Origin: Alviniconcha marisindica
Lineage: Eukaryota > Mollusca > Gastropoda > Provannidae
DNA length: 64,000 nucleotides
Assembly (NCBI GenBank): GCA_018857735.1
Contig: JABMCL010001232.1
Span: 122,501 to 186,500, forward strand
Direction of reading: 5' to 3'
Position 1 is the first letter of the stretch. Each line of letters starts with the position of its first letter. Below, in pieces: positions 25,701 to 54,620 of the stretch. The position numbers were made by a program, and so were the translations under genes. The notes under the pieces are model-generated. The model was not told where the DNA came from and ran no database searches. It worked only from the letters and a program-made list of their open reading frames with translations.

Positions 25701-27100
25701 TGTACAACATAGTGTCAGCTGGTGTGAGTGTTCATTGTACAGTACATATGCTATTTATGGAGATGTGAGATCCATGGGATGTTGTGTCAGTGTATTGTGT
25801 ACAAGGGGCTGGGTGTACATTGGTGGTTGCACACACTTTTCAGTGAACCAACACGTTCCCTGTGTGTACTGGTGGAACATTGTGTGCTCTTTTTTTTAAA
25901 ACTTTTATTACAATTATTGAAGAATGTTCTCTGCTGGGGCTGTTTGTCATTTTTGCAAGTAAGTGGAAACTTCCTAATTAGGTGGGTCGGTTTGTCATGT
26001 CTTTGATGTGTAACATGATTGTCACTCATTAGTGTGCATCATCCTTCAAGTATTTATGTGTCTGTGTCTGTATATTGCTGCTTCCCAGCACATTGATGCA
26101 ACATAACCTTTTCAGTGAATAAGATATGTCAGTGGTGTTCATGATTACTTAGGTCAAAATGTAGAAAAGAAAAAACAAGCAAATAATTGATTGTTGAGGC
26201 ATTCTGTTTAGGTCTGGAAGACCTTAAAAATCTGGAAGAAGCAAAAATAACAAAGAGACGAAGAAGAAGGTACTATTCCCTTTACAAAGAGCCTATTATT
26301 GGATGCAAACGGAAGTAGCTCTGCAAGTATGAACACTGTCCTTGACCTATGGAACCAAAGGGTGTTTGAAAATTTTAGAGCTGGAAAAAATGGCCCCAAA
26401 GGCAACTCCCGACTTCAGTGTATATTTTTGTGTCATTTCTTGGATCATCTAGTCATGGTGAAATCCACTTGGTTTACATTGCTTCCACCCTACCTCAGTG
26501 TTTTCTGTTGGTAAGTGTGTGTTAGTTTATCTGAGCATTCATGGAATCCCCGTGTGATTTACGGTGTCATCAACTACCCGAGTTGCTTCTGTTTGTAAGT
26601 TTGTCTTGTAGACCATCTACACTTCTTGCTTGATCTCCTGATCATTGTTATTGCCACCCCCTACCCTAATTTCTTATGTTTGTACGTTTGTGTGAACTGG
26701 GGCTACATCGAGGCCACTGTGGAGTCCTCATTCACAATGTATTGCCCGTCCTGTTGCTGATATATTGGCCCAGGCGGAGTAGAGAGACTCAGAGTGTCTG
26801 TGCGCACTACACTTTGCATTCCCATATGCTAGTTTTACTGTCCGATGATTCAGTGTCCGGTGATACAGCATTAAAAAGGCATCTGTTGACAGTAGTACGC
26901 TAGCGATGCCAGCTCAGTCAGATGAAGTCCACTTGTCATTTTATTCAGTAGTTAACATCATGGGCATATGTTTGGTTGTAATCATTATAAAACTTAAGCA
27001 CACTGATTTTGTTCATGAAAAACCCTCTTGCCAAGTTCTACAGGTTGCTGTTGGTGATCCGTGTGAAGGGTGTTTGACTATCTCTTACTGTGCTTGCTTC
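22727..27100. other. Intergenic, nothing recognised
   Basis: AT-rich sequence between copies A and B. The listed open frames are short, lack known domains and lack exon signals. A tract of repeated GTGTTCACT-like words lies at about 25.5-25.75 kb. No relic of a further phospholipase copy was found. Confidence 0.55.
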
Positions 27101-27126
27101 ACTGACGAGGCTTTCGAGACAGGTTT

Positions 27127-27249
27127 CAAGTGCTGTACAGTGGAGACAAGCTTCAAGTGCTGTACAGTGGAGACAAGCTTCAAGTGCTGTACAGTGGAGA
27201 CAAGCTTCAAGTGCTGTACAGTGGAGACAAGCTTCAAGTGCTGTACACT
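27127..27249 (+). repeat. 27-bp minisatellite, about 4.6 units
   Basis: Units begin exactly at 27127, 27154, 27181, 27208 and 27235 with the motif CAAGTGCTGTACAGTGG. They are essentially identical. Because 27 is divisible by three, reading frames on both strands stay open without coding. Confidence 0.97.
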
Positions 27250-27439
27250 TGACCCCTGATGACGACAGACCACCTTCCTTTAAAGCTTCCGTTCTCTGCA
27301 ACCTTTCCATTGTGTTCCCTGTCATTGAACCCCTGATCACGGACCCCTCTTGTGTGTCAGACGACTTTTGCGAGACGGTTGGTCATACGCTGCTTAAATA
27401 CTGGCCGTCTCCAACAAGGTACTGGGACGATTGGGGAGG

Positions 27440-27905
27440 GAGATGAGATTCCAGCGGATTGGAGAGGGAGTTGGGATTCCAGCGGATTGGGGAGGGGGTG
27501 GGGATTCCAGCGGATTGGGGAGGGAGTGGGGATTCCAGCGGATTGGGGAGGGAGATGGGATTCAAGCAGATTGGGGAGCGAGTTGGGATTCCAGCGGATT
27601 GGGGAGGGAGTGGGGATTCCAGCGGATTGGGGAGGGAGTGGGGATTCCAGCGGATTGGGGAGGGAGATGGGATTCCAGCGGATTGGGGAGAAAGATGGGA
27701 TTCCAGCTGATTGGGGAGGGAGTTGGGATTCCAGCGGATTGGCGGGGGAGTTGGGATTCCAGCGGATTGGGGAGGGAGGGAGAGATTCAAGCGGATTGGG
27801 TAGGGAATTGGGATTCCAACGGGTTTGGGAGGGAGTTCGGAGAATCCGTCGGGTTTGGGGAGGGAGATGGGACTCCAGCGGGTCGGGGAGGGAAGGGGAA
27901 TCCGC
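27440..27905 (+). repeat. 27-bp G-rich minisatellite
   Basis: About seventeen units of a sequence like GGGATTCCAGCGGATTGGGG, degenerating to the right. G runs recur every few bases, so quadruplex formation on the + strand is possible. Long frames over it on both strands are artefacts. Confidence 0.95.
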
Positions 27906-27939
27906 CGTATTGGCCAGAGCCGCGTAACGCAGTTGAGTC

Positions 27940-28335
27940 CATAGGCCACGGCTGTGTAGCAGTTAACACAGGTCCAAAGACCGCAGCATGAATCCATAGT
28001 CCACATCTGACCTGTGTTGGTAAACAATAGCTGTCTAAACAGAGTGTTTCCTTAAGTTACAGCTGTGTAACACAGTGGACATAAGTCCAGAGACTACAGC
28101 TATGTAACACCGTTTGCATGTTTACATGGACCACAGCTGTGTAACACAGTCAACATTTCCATAACCCACAGTGGACACGTGTCCATAAACCAGAGGTGTG
28201 TAACGCTGTGGACTTGTTTCCATAAACCACGTATGTATAACACTGTGGACCGCGGCTGTATAACGCTGCGGAACAAGATGACATGTGTCCATAAACCACA
28301 GCTGTTTAACACAGTTCCTATGTTTATGAACTGGT
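27940..28335 (+). repeat. Degenerate tandem repeat (CACAGCTGTGTAACACAGT family)
   Basis: Irregular units of roughly 40-60 bp built from ACAGCTGTGTAACAC and GTCCATAAACCA words. Decayed but clearly periodic. Confidence 0.75.
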
Positions 28336-28529
28336 CGCAGGATTGCAAGCCTTTGCCCTGACCCTAACTCGCATGACCATCATACAAACCTGTAGATGGG
28401 GGGTACCGTTTTCGAAGAATGAAAAGGTGAAGAAAATTCTTCATACTTTTGACGAATTTACTTTAATTTTACTAATACGTTTTGCTTTGCACGATCTTAA
28501 CGGAACGAGGCCCAGAGCGCTCGTGCACA

Positions 28530-28894
28530 ATCAACGCACAAGGGAGTTGATTAGCGCTCGAAATACGTCACACAAACAGCAACAAAGACCTGAGTCGCCT
28601 ACAGTAACTCACACCTGGCATTCGAGTAAATACAAGGTACATAACTCACCCCCCCCCCTCCCACCCCCCCCCCCCCCCCACCACACACACACACGGTAAC
28701 TCGATTGGCATGCGAGTAAATACAAGGTGCATAAACTCCACCAGATGAACATACAAATGAGGATGTACCTCTGGTACCTATGTACCTTGTATTTACTCAC
28801 ATGCCAGGTGACAGTTACCATAGGCGACTCAGGTCTTTGTTCTTGTGCTTGTGTGACGTCTTTCGAACGCTAATTAACTCCCTTGTGTGTTGAT
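28530..28894. mobile_element. Foldback/MITE-like element, about 115-bp inverted arms
   Basis: The left arm (28530 to about 28645) and right arm (about 28777-28894) are imperfect reverse complements sharing ATCAACGCACAAGGGAGTT-like ends, ACAAAGACCTGAGTCGCC and GTAAATACAAGGTACATA. A polyC tract and a short CA tract lie inside. A half-element of the same family is near 60905-61005. Confidence 0.8.
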
Positions 28895-29775
28895 TTGTTT
28901 TGCTTTGCATTAGGATCAAATTCACGCGTGTTTCGTGTGTCACTCCATTTGTGTACCTGCCAGTCTTTAGCAGCAACACTGATTTTTTCCAAATTTTGGT
29001 TTTTGCTTTATCGTCTTGTATTCTCTACACAAGAGGAATTGTTGTTAAAACCTAAACAGCTGAGTAATGTAATGTGGCATTTTTCGACCAAAAATGTCCA
29101 ATGCTCTTGATTGGACTGACGTCGGTTTTTGATTGCAGCCTCTGCTTTTGATGAAATTGAATAAACAATCTCTTTCAAATGAAAACGATGGTCTGTGTGC
29201 ATTGTTTTGGGGTAGTTGGTTGTGTGCTTTTTTTCTTCTCTTTTTTTCCCACCGCTCCCCCCCCCCCCCGCTTTGTATGCATTTAACGGAAGTTTTCATT
29301 TGTTTATATGTACGTTTCGCAGCTACAGATAGTAATAACAAAAGAACGCGCACACTTGCGTGCGCGCGCGCGCACCCACACACACACAGTGCATGTACAG
29401 ATGCACGCGTGGATAGATGCATGCGCGTGCTGACTCACTGGCACCTTGTGACCTCTGCTTGAAAGCGGCCAGGAAAATGACTAGTAAAAACCAAAACAAA
29501 AAAACAACCTACAACCACTTCCTTGTATTTGAATACTGTTATTATACAATGGAATACGATACGACTTTATTGTCCACATGGGAAAATTCATTTGACAGCA
29601 CTAACAAAACGACGATTAATTAGGACATCGCCAGTTGCGCGAAACAAATAAACAGGTGCACTTCAAACGTAAATAACACGCACTCAAAAAGTCATTAAAT
29701 GGATTGAAATTGCCGAAGTCCTTGGAGCGCACCCCGTCCAGACACCTGCACCCTCAACCTGCTGCTCCACCACAA

Positions 29776-30590
29776 CCCAAGTGCCCATGCACACCACCAC
29801 CATCCAAGACCCCACACCACCACCACCACCACGCAAGTGCCCACACCACCACCACAACGCGTGCCCACCACCACCATCACCACGCAAGTGCCCACACCAC
29901 CACCACCACCACGCAAGTGCTCACACCACCACCACCACGCAAGTGCTCACACCACCACGCAATTGCTCACACCACCACCACCACGCAAGTGCCCACACCA
30001 CCACGCAAGTGCCCACACCACCACCACGCAAGTGCCCACACCACCACCATCACCACTCAAGTGCCCACACCACCACCACAACGCAAGTGCCCACACCACC
30101 ACCATCACCACGCAAGTGCCCACACCACCACAACGCATGTGCCCACACCACCACCACCACGCAAGTGCCCACACCACCACCACCACGCAAGTGCCCACAC
30201 CACCACCACCACTACCACGCAAGTGCCCACACCACCACCACGCAAGTGCCCACACCACCACCATCACCACGCAAGTGCCCACACCACCACCACCACGCAA
30301 GTGCTCACACCACCACCACCACGCAAGTGCTCACACCACCACGCAAGTGATCACACCACCACCATCACCACGCAAGTGCTCACACCACCACCACCACGCA
30401 GGTGCTCACACCACCACGCAAGTGCTCACACAACCACCACCACGCAAGTGCTCACGCCACCAAAACCACGCAAGTGCCCACACAACCACCGCGCAAGTGC
30501 CCACACCACCACCACCACCACCACCACGCAGGTGCCCACACCACCACCACCATCACGCAAGTGCCCACACCACCACCACCACTCTGGACT
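29776..30590 (+). repeat. CAC-rich minisatellite (CGCAAGTGCCCACACCAC units)
   Basis: About thirty units each carry CGCAAGTGC(C/T)CA followed by a variable number of CAC/CCA triplets, so unit length varies in steps of three. All three forward frames remain open (His/Thr/Pro-rich). There is no start context, domain or splice support, so it is not treated as a gene. Confidence 0.95.
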
Positions 30591-30728
30591 GCCAGGTTGA
30601 AAAACGCGTTTGTCTGGTCACCCACACCCCGTAGTCCACCCACTTAGCCCCATCCAATTTCTGTCTGTTCCCTTAAATGAAAAGGGAGCAATTTTAAGAC
30701 GTAAAAGATCGCGCCTTCGTCGAGGGCG

Positions 30729-31015
30729 TGATTTCTGACATATACCTGTCAGCGTGGTCTGACATACCTCAGTCAGCATGGTCTGACATGCCTCAGTCAG
30801 CGTGGTCTGACATGCCTCAGCGTTGTCTGACATGCCTCAGTCAGCGTGGTCTGACATACCTCAGCGTGGTCTGACATGTCTCAGTCGGCGTGGTCTGACA
30901 TACCTCAGCGTTGTCTGACATGCCTCAGTCAGCGTGGTCTGACATACCTCAGTCAGCGTGGTCTGACATGCCTCAGTGAGCGTGGTCCGACATACCTCAG
31001 TCAGCGTGGTCTGAT
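30729..31015 (+). repeat. 24-bp minisatellite (TCTGACATACCTCAGTCAGC)
   Basis: A dozen or so units alternate between full length (with TCAGTCAGCGTGG) and shortened forms lacking one CAGT step. Confidence 0.93.
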
Positions 31016-31425
31016 ATATATCTCTTATATATGGTCTTGTGGTTTGAAAGGATGACCAAGTGCGTGCATGCCGAGGGGAGTTATTTGGAAGAAAACTGGA
31101 CTAAAAAACAATCTGAAACAGAAAACTTAACAAAGCAAGAAATCGATACGAATGCCCGCCACTCTGCAGCTCGTCCTGCAACCCACCTGTCGTTCCCACG
31201 GCCTTCTCGAAACGTCTTCTTACAGCTGGACATAAGTGACCAACAGAAAATCTTCAAATTAGGGCTCCCCCCCCCCCCCCCCCCCCCCCCACCCCACCTT
31301 TTTTTAAAGACAGCTTTGAGTTTCTCATCGGGTTTAGAGAACGTTTTTTTTTTGTTTTTTTTTTAATGCGCGTGACGTGCTTCCACTACTCAAGGTCGAG
31401 ACCAGAGACTGAGACCGCAGTATCC

Positions 31426-31990
31426 GGTAGGCAAGTCACGACGCGGTATGCGGTAGGCAAGTTAGGATGCGGCAAGCGGTAGGCACTTGAAGTTAGGATA
31501 GGCGATAGGCAAAACAGGACGCGGTATGCGGGAGGAAATTTAGGACGCGGTATGCGGTAGGCAAAACAGGACGCGGTGAGCGGTAGGCAAAACAGTGAGC
31601 GGTAGACAAAACAGTGAGCGGTAGGCAAAACAGTGAGCGGTAGGCAAAACAGTGAGCGGTAGACAAAACAGTGAGCGGTAGGCAAAACAGGACGCGGTGT
31701 GCGGTAGGCAAAACAGTGAGCGGTAGGCAAAACAGTGAGCGGTAGGCAAAACAGGACGCGGTGAGCGGTAGGCAGAACAGTGAGCGGTAGGCAAAACAGT
31801 GAGCGGTAGGCAAAACAGGACGCGGTGAGCGGTAGGCAAAACAGTGAGCGGTAGACAAAACAGTGAGCGGTAGGCAAAACAGGACGCGGTGAGCGGTAGG
31901 CAAAACAGGACGCGGTGAGCGGTAGGCAAAACAGGACGCGGTGAGTTGTAGGCAAAACAGGACGCGGTGAGCGGTAGGAAAGTCAGGACG
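31426..31990 (+). repeat. Composite 19/26-bp minisatellite (GCGGTAGGCAAAACAG)
   Basis: Units of 19 bp (GCGGTAGGCAAAACAGTGA) alternate irregularly with 26-bp units that carry the extra 7 bp GACGCGG. The left end is more degenerate. Minus-strand frames of up to 189 codons are artefacts. Confidence 0.95.
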
Positions 31991-32164
31991 CTTGACTGTT
32001 TTGTACACGCCGTTTCACTAATCGCCAGTCACGACTCTTTTCTGAATGCAATGGGTTTGATGACATTCAGAAGCGGAATTAGTCCTATAAAGTTTTCTTG
32101 TGATCTCGTCTACCTTTTGGAGAAAACATATTTTGAGAAGGCAGGCTCCTTTACACAAATCATC

Positions 32165-32235
32165 CTCGTGTGCCCCCCCCCCCCCCCCCCCCCCCTTCCC
32201 CCCCCCCCCTCCCTCCCCACCCCCCACCCCCGCCC
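32165..32235 (+). repeat. Long polyC-rich tract
   Basis: Runs of C broken by a few T, A and G. A second C run of more than 20 bases lies at about 31267-31290. Confidence 0.95.
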
Positions 32236-32714
32236 CTTCACCTCCACTGATTCGAACAACTGAATTGAACAGCGGCAGCAGGAGCCAGCAGACCACAACG
32301 CAAAGCTTTTACAGTAGCATCTCTGTCAGTACAGTCTAAAAAAAAAAAAAGTTTTACTCACGCTATTGGATTTTTTAAATGTTTTGTATGTGTCGTGTTT
32401 TATATGTTACAGATTCTCTGAATGTAAGTCTTTTTAGGTCTTCTTGTTTGTTCCATTATAATGGGAAGCTGCTTGTCACTTTACTCCTTCAAACAAATTT
32501 CAAGGACACGAAAAATAAAAATAATGTGCTCTTTTGCTGAAGATAATAATATGGCATTGTTTAACATTAAACTAAAAATACAGAAACAAATGCGTGATTG
32601 TTGATTGTTCGTCTGACAGGAAGTTTCTAGATCTACACACCAGGAAACTTTGTCTGTGTCATGTGCAGTGATATTGAATGTGGGCGGGTTTCACTTCCAT
32701 TTAGGATCGAGTTA

Positions 32715-32810
<96 letters not shown>

Positions 32811-32866
32811 GCTGTTGTTGTTGTTGTTGTATGCGTGCGTGCGTGCGTGCATGCGTGTGTGTGTGT

Positions 32867-32941
<75 letters not shown>
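32715..32941 (+). repeat. Compound (TG)n-(GTT)n-(TGCG)n-(TG)n microsatellite
   Basis: Two long TG arrays separated by a GTT block (about 32809-32829) and a TGCG block (about 32832-32856). It lies 280 bases upstream of the putative copy B first exon. Confidence 0.97.
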
Positions 32942-32942
<1 letters not shown>

Positions 32943-33220
32943 GTTTTTTGGTTTGGGTTTTTCTTTTCTTTTCTGGATGAGTAACTTGCCAACTGGGCGG
33001 TCCGGTCTGGTGCAAGGAAAAGACCGGCAAGCTACTGTGTTTACAACAAAGACTGATATAACAATTTATATCAAATCAAGCATTTGAAAGGAGACCTCGA
33101 AGCGGGCTGGCTTTGTTTGTTTGTTTTCTTGGCGCTTCAGTCCCCGTTTCGCCGGAAAGTAATTAACCGTGCCAAGCCCCGTTGTTTTTTTGTGAGCCTT
33201 GGTCTCTATCGTGTGCAGTT

Positions 33221-41510
<8,290 letters not shown>

Positions 41511-41860
41511 ACTCTTTCACCCTTACGGATGCCGCCTGGGTTTCCATTCTCTGTGACTGGGGGTCGGGACAGGGTAGCGCTGCTCTGAGGCGGCTGCGGC
41601 TGCCATGCCCGCTTCAGATGACCGGGTTTTCCCGCAAGGTTAAAGACCGCGTGTTTTGAATGCAAACAACAACAAAAAAAAGTAATGATGCGTTATACAG
41701 CTACAACAAAGGGTATTTCCGATATGTATGCAGTTGTATTTCTTACCTGTGTTAACTTCGATGGTTCACCTAGCCTACCTCGTTGCTTTTGCTTGTAGCC
41801 TACGTGGGAGTGGTGTTAAGTGACCGTTTGACTTCACCTGCTCTAGATGAAACAGTTTGT

Positions 41861-41866
41861 AATAAA
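41861..41866 (+). terminator. Polyadenylation signal of copy B
   Basis: AATAAA 350 bases after the stop codon, within GTAATAAAGAAGG. Confidence 0.65.
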
Positions 41867-42193
41867 GAAGGACGGTGACTTCCTCAGTCTTGGATGGTGT
41901 GTTGTGCATTTCGCTTCCTGTCCTTTGCCTCACATTCAAGCGGCAATCGTCAGCACTGCTGCCTGCTGTGGCTAAGGTTATCTATCCAACATGGCAGTAA
42001 CTTGACGCATCCATGCCTGAAAAAGTATCATTTGAAGCATGTATTTAATTTTGTAAACTGATCAGATGTTAACGCGTTAGCTTATCACCTAGACAGTATA
42101 ATGCAACTTGGAATGTTGGCCGAACGTGTCAGTTTCTGGGTGGCATACTCGATTTCAATCCGGTACGAAAACAAGGCTGTGATAGGTTGTTGT

Positions 42194-42196
<3 letters not shown>

Positions 42197-42233
<37 letters not shown>

Positions 42234-42236
42234 GTG

Positions 42237-42292
<56 letters not shown>

Positions 42293-42413
42293 TGTGTGTG
42301 TGTGTGATCCGGTACGAAAGCAAGGCTGTGATAGGTTGTTGTTGTTGTGTGTGTGTGTATGTGCGTGCGTGCGTGCGTGCGTGCGTGTGTGCGTGTGTGT
42401 GTGTGTGTGTGTG
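42197..42413 (+). repeat. Duplicated (TG)n-(GTGC)n block
   Basis: Two blocks of TG plus GTGC repeats, each preceded by the same words CCGGTACGAAA(A/G)CAAGGC and GTGATAGGTTGTTG, so the unit of duplication includes unique sequence as well as the microsatellite. Confidence 0.93.
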
Positions 42414-43040
42414 CCAAAGTCACGTGATTGCTGAGCAAATAAACGCCGCGAAAGATGAGCATGGGGCTTCAAGTTTGTGGCCACTGTGGGCGGGAAAACT
42501 GAGCAGAAACTGACGAAAAGCGCCAGGTCAGCAATTGTAATCGCTCCCTAGATAAGAACGATGATCACTAGCTGTTTGCTTGATTCCACACACACTAGTC
42601 TAATTTCCTTGATTGATTGTTTAGACTGTCTGTCGTCGATGTGCGATCGTTGTTTTAACAGACCTTCTGAATGATGAAATGGCGTCTCTGTGGTATTAAA
42701 GCGTCACGCTGTGAAGGCGACAGGGTACTTGCCGCCGTTAGCACACAATGATGGGGCTGGGAATAAAGTCCACACGGGGCCTGTCAAAATGAGGGGGGAA
42801 TGGAGGGGGGAGGGGGGCGACACGGAAGTTTACTGAATGCGAACAATAAACTGCTTTACAACTGCACAATGGCTCTTGTGACCTATTATTTGTGAAAACC
42901 CTGTACCCGGACCTTCCGCTGTCAGCCCGAATGGCCCCAGTGGAAACGGATGTGAAAGGTCGCAGAGCACTGCACGTAACAGGCACTGAGGCAGTGACTG
43001 GAGTCAGGGCATGACTGAATTACTCACTGACGGTATGTGA

Positions 43041-43059
43041 GAGAGAGAGAGAGAGAGAG

Positions 43060-43136
<77 letters not shown>

Positions 43137-43181
43137 CAGTGTGTGTGTGTGTGTGTGGTGTGGTGTGTGTGTGTGGTGTGT

Positions 43182-43228
<47 letters not shown>

Positions 43229-43252
43229 CGATGTGTGTGTGTGTGTGTGTGT

Positions 43253-43346
<94 letters not shown>
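43041..43346 (+). repeat. (GA)n-(TG)n compound microsatellite
   Basis: A short GA array followed by about 280 bp of TG with GG, CG and GACGA interruptions. Confidence 0.97.
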
Positions 43347-44475
43347 TGCATCTTTTAAAGAAGAATGTTTGACTGCATCACAAAAATCAGTGCACACAAT
43401 ACACTACTAGCCACACCACCTGAAAACGCAATACACCAGCCACACAATAGACTACCTGAGAAGCCCAAAGTTTTCCGGCTCACGGACATGAATGAGAAAA
43501 CTGTTGCTGCCAGGACAGATCGGGGCTACAGCAGTCAACACTGACAGAAGCCTGACTGCAAAAAGAGACAGCCAGTAGTCTCACACTATCAAAGCGCGAG
43601 CTCGTCGTTGAAGCAAACTCATGTCTCCAAAGATCGTATAACTTGCCATGGCTATACCACCTTTGCTGTAGAGACAGTCAGTGGGTGCACACTGTCGGAG
43701 CGTCAGCTCGTGGTTAAAAACCCTCTAGTGCCGAGACCACTCAGATATGATAAGTGAACTGTCTACTCCTCCTGGTATGCAGACTGTGACGTCGTGTCCA
43801 GCCACAATACAGAACTCTCAGAACACTTCCACTATACACTGATAGCATCAGTCTTTCTTTTTTTCTTTTTCTTTTTTCTTCTTTTTTTAGGGGGGGGGGG
43901 GGTGTTTGTTTGTTTCAGTTCCAGTATCCACGACAAGTACCGGCAAAATCAAACTGCATAATTACACAGGCAGTCTCACCATATTTACTACACCAAAACC
44001 AAAATCAGTTTAAAGGCTGTTCATATTTCACTAACGACGGATTCCGACTACAATAAACCCCACACTGCTACTGAGCGGCGTTACACTGTTAAGAGAGAAC
44101 CTTCCAAAGCCGGAAAACTAAGCCGGGGGGTGGGGGGGTGGGGGGGGAGCAGCCGGGGGGGGGGGGGGGGGGGGGGGAGTGAGGGAAATAGTCAAAAGCT
44201 GTTGTTGCTGAGCTTCCTCTTCTTCTTCTTCTTCTTCTTCTTCTTCTTCTTCTTTGTTGCTGTTGTTGTTGCTCTGTATGATTCCGATGTTGTTGGCCTG
44301 TTTCTCAGTGCGTGATCTCGAACTCGTTCGTTTTTCGACTTTGTATGATTCCTCAACAAAAAAAATTGCTAATGCCGGGGGCCATGTGCTCCAAAAGGTG
44401 AAACAGGACATAGCCCTTCAAGAAAACGTGATTATTACGGTCATTATTAACTGGGAGCCTTCTTGTCAGTGCCAG

Positions 44476-44716
44476 TGTATATAGCGGTGCTGACACTCTC
44501 AGTGCCAGCAAAGAGTGTAGCGGTGCTGACAACTTAAAGCGGGCAGCAAAGAGAGTAGCGGTGCTGACACTGTCAGTGCCAGCAAAGACTGAGTGTAGCG
44601 GTGCTGACACTCTCAGCGCCAGCAAAGACTGAGTGTAGCGGGGCTGACACTGTCAGCGCCAGCAAAGAGTGTATATAGCAGTGCTGACACTGTCAGTGCC
44701 AACAAAGAGTGTAGCC
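44476..44716 (+). repeat. 40-bp tandem repeat (GTAGCGGTGCTGACAC units)
   Basis: About six units with GCGGTGCTGACACT(G/C)TCAG and CCAGCAAAGA. One unit carries ACTTAAAGCGGGCAGCAAA instead, and that variant recurs alone at about 45148. Confidence 0.9.
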
Positions 44717-45987
44717 GGATGTCAGCCGGATGCCACGCGGATGTCGATGGCGGACAACGAAAGACAGTGATGTTAAACGTGACCGGCAGCTGATAGGTCT
44801 GTCAAAACACATAACTTTGAAAGTGCACATTTGAGGGGTCTATCCCTTTAAGTTCTCAACAACAGGCAGTGTGGGCGGGTTTATTGTAGTCGGATACAAC
44901 TGAATAAACGACGAAATAGATTACTTACTCACTTCGTTTTCCAGATGGCCGGTGAAAAATATATACATCATATCTTGGTAGCACTCTCGCGGTAATAATA
45001 ACAATAATTAAAGTATTGTTAAGCTCAAAATCTTGCTCGTATATTCTAAGCACGTATGCCTGTGCGCACATACGCATATACTGACACAGGCACAGGCACC
45101 CGCACACGAGCATACTGTGACTATACAAAACTTAATTTTATACACAACTTAAAGCGGGCAGCAAACAGACTTGAGACGGATGGAGACAGCAGCACGGGAT
45201 GGAAAACGTGGCAGGTCTATAGTTTTACGAAGAGAAATGTCTTGAGGTTTGATTTAAAGGAGTCGAGAGAGGGTATTGGCAATGTTGTTTTGGCCAGGCA
45301 CAAAGCCCTGTGCATTAAAAACACCGGAGGCATAACCTATCACGGGTTGTTACTGATATATATATACACACGGCATTTAGTTTCTGTGAATGACATTCTC
45401 AGCTCAGCATCACACACTTTCGTCTAGTGTGAGTCAGTGCTGCGGGCAAAGCGGTCAGAATGAAGTGAGTCACTGTTACGGGCAAAACAGAATGAATTAG
45501 TGATCACAACGCAGCCAGCACTTCCAGAGTGGAAAAAAAGATGATTCCTATCTTTCCAATACTCTACATAATCTGATCAGCGATGTTGTTTCGGTAAGGC
45601 GCACAACAAGGTGACGATAAACAAAATCAGCCTGAAAACAACAACTGGTGATGCTGCTCTTTGCCACAGCGGCACAGTGGGAACTAAGCGATTCCAGACT
45701 GCCGCTGCCAGGGCGGGCTTGGTTGGAGGGCAACGTTCACAGCGGCAGGCAGCAGAGGAGGAGGAGGAGGGGCGGGGTGTCAGCTATTACAGGAGAACCA
45801 AAGGGCTGGTATTTGGGTTGTGGGCACAGCCGTAAAGCCGACTTATCTTTTGCTGTGGACTTTGCACTTGCTTTTCAGTCTTGCAGAAAGCTGTTCAGTG
45901 TAAAGCCGCCAGTGCGGCCGGTGAAGCGGATCGCGTTGATAAAACAGAAAGTTCTGTCCGGAAAAGCCTGTGCGGACCGGCTTCACG

Positions 45988-54620
<8,633 letters not shown>

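Larger units (their letters stand above)
41867..45987. other. Intergenic region between copies B and C
   Basis: Holds two (TG)n/(GTGC)n blocks (42197-42413), a (GA)n-(TG)n block (43041-43346), G runs and a (TTC)n tract near 44.1-44.25 kb, and a 40-bp tandem repeat (44476-44716). No gene was recognised. The last 200 bases should carry the copy C promoter. Confidence 0.6.

Noticed and set aside
27352..28027. Open frames of 186-214 codons on both strands
   Set aside because: Produced by the 27-bp minisatellite, whose period is a multiple of three; the proteins are simple nonapeptide repeats.
29704..30634. Forward open frames of 189-298 codons rich in His, Thr and Pro
   Set aside because: They lie on a CAC/CGCAAGTGC minisatellite whose units vary in multiples of three. 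All three frames are open at once and no start context or splice signal supports coding.
29776..31990. CRISPR-like or bacterial repeat array
   Set aside because: Repeats are contiguous without unique spacers and lie in an intron-bearing eukaryotic genome; they are minisatellites.
31386..32008. Minus-strand frames of 129-189 codons with YRSLFCLPLT-type repeats
   Set aside because: Shadows of the 19/26-bp minisatellite.
22483..33220. A fourth, decayed phospholipase copy between A and B
   Set aside because: I looked for AHSMG, YTRGKD, DGDGTV and WKDKYI-type exons on both strands and saw none.
45056..45427. 123-codon forward frame between copies B and C
   Set aside because: No known domain, and includes a low-complexity ACACAGGCACAGGCAC start; no exon signals.
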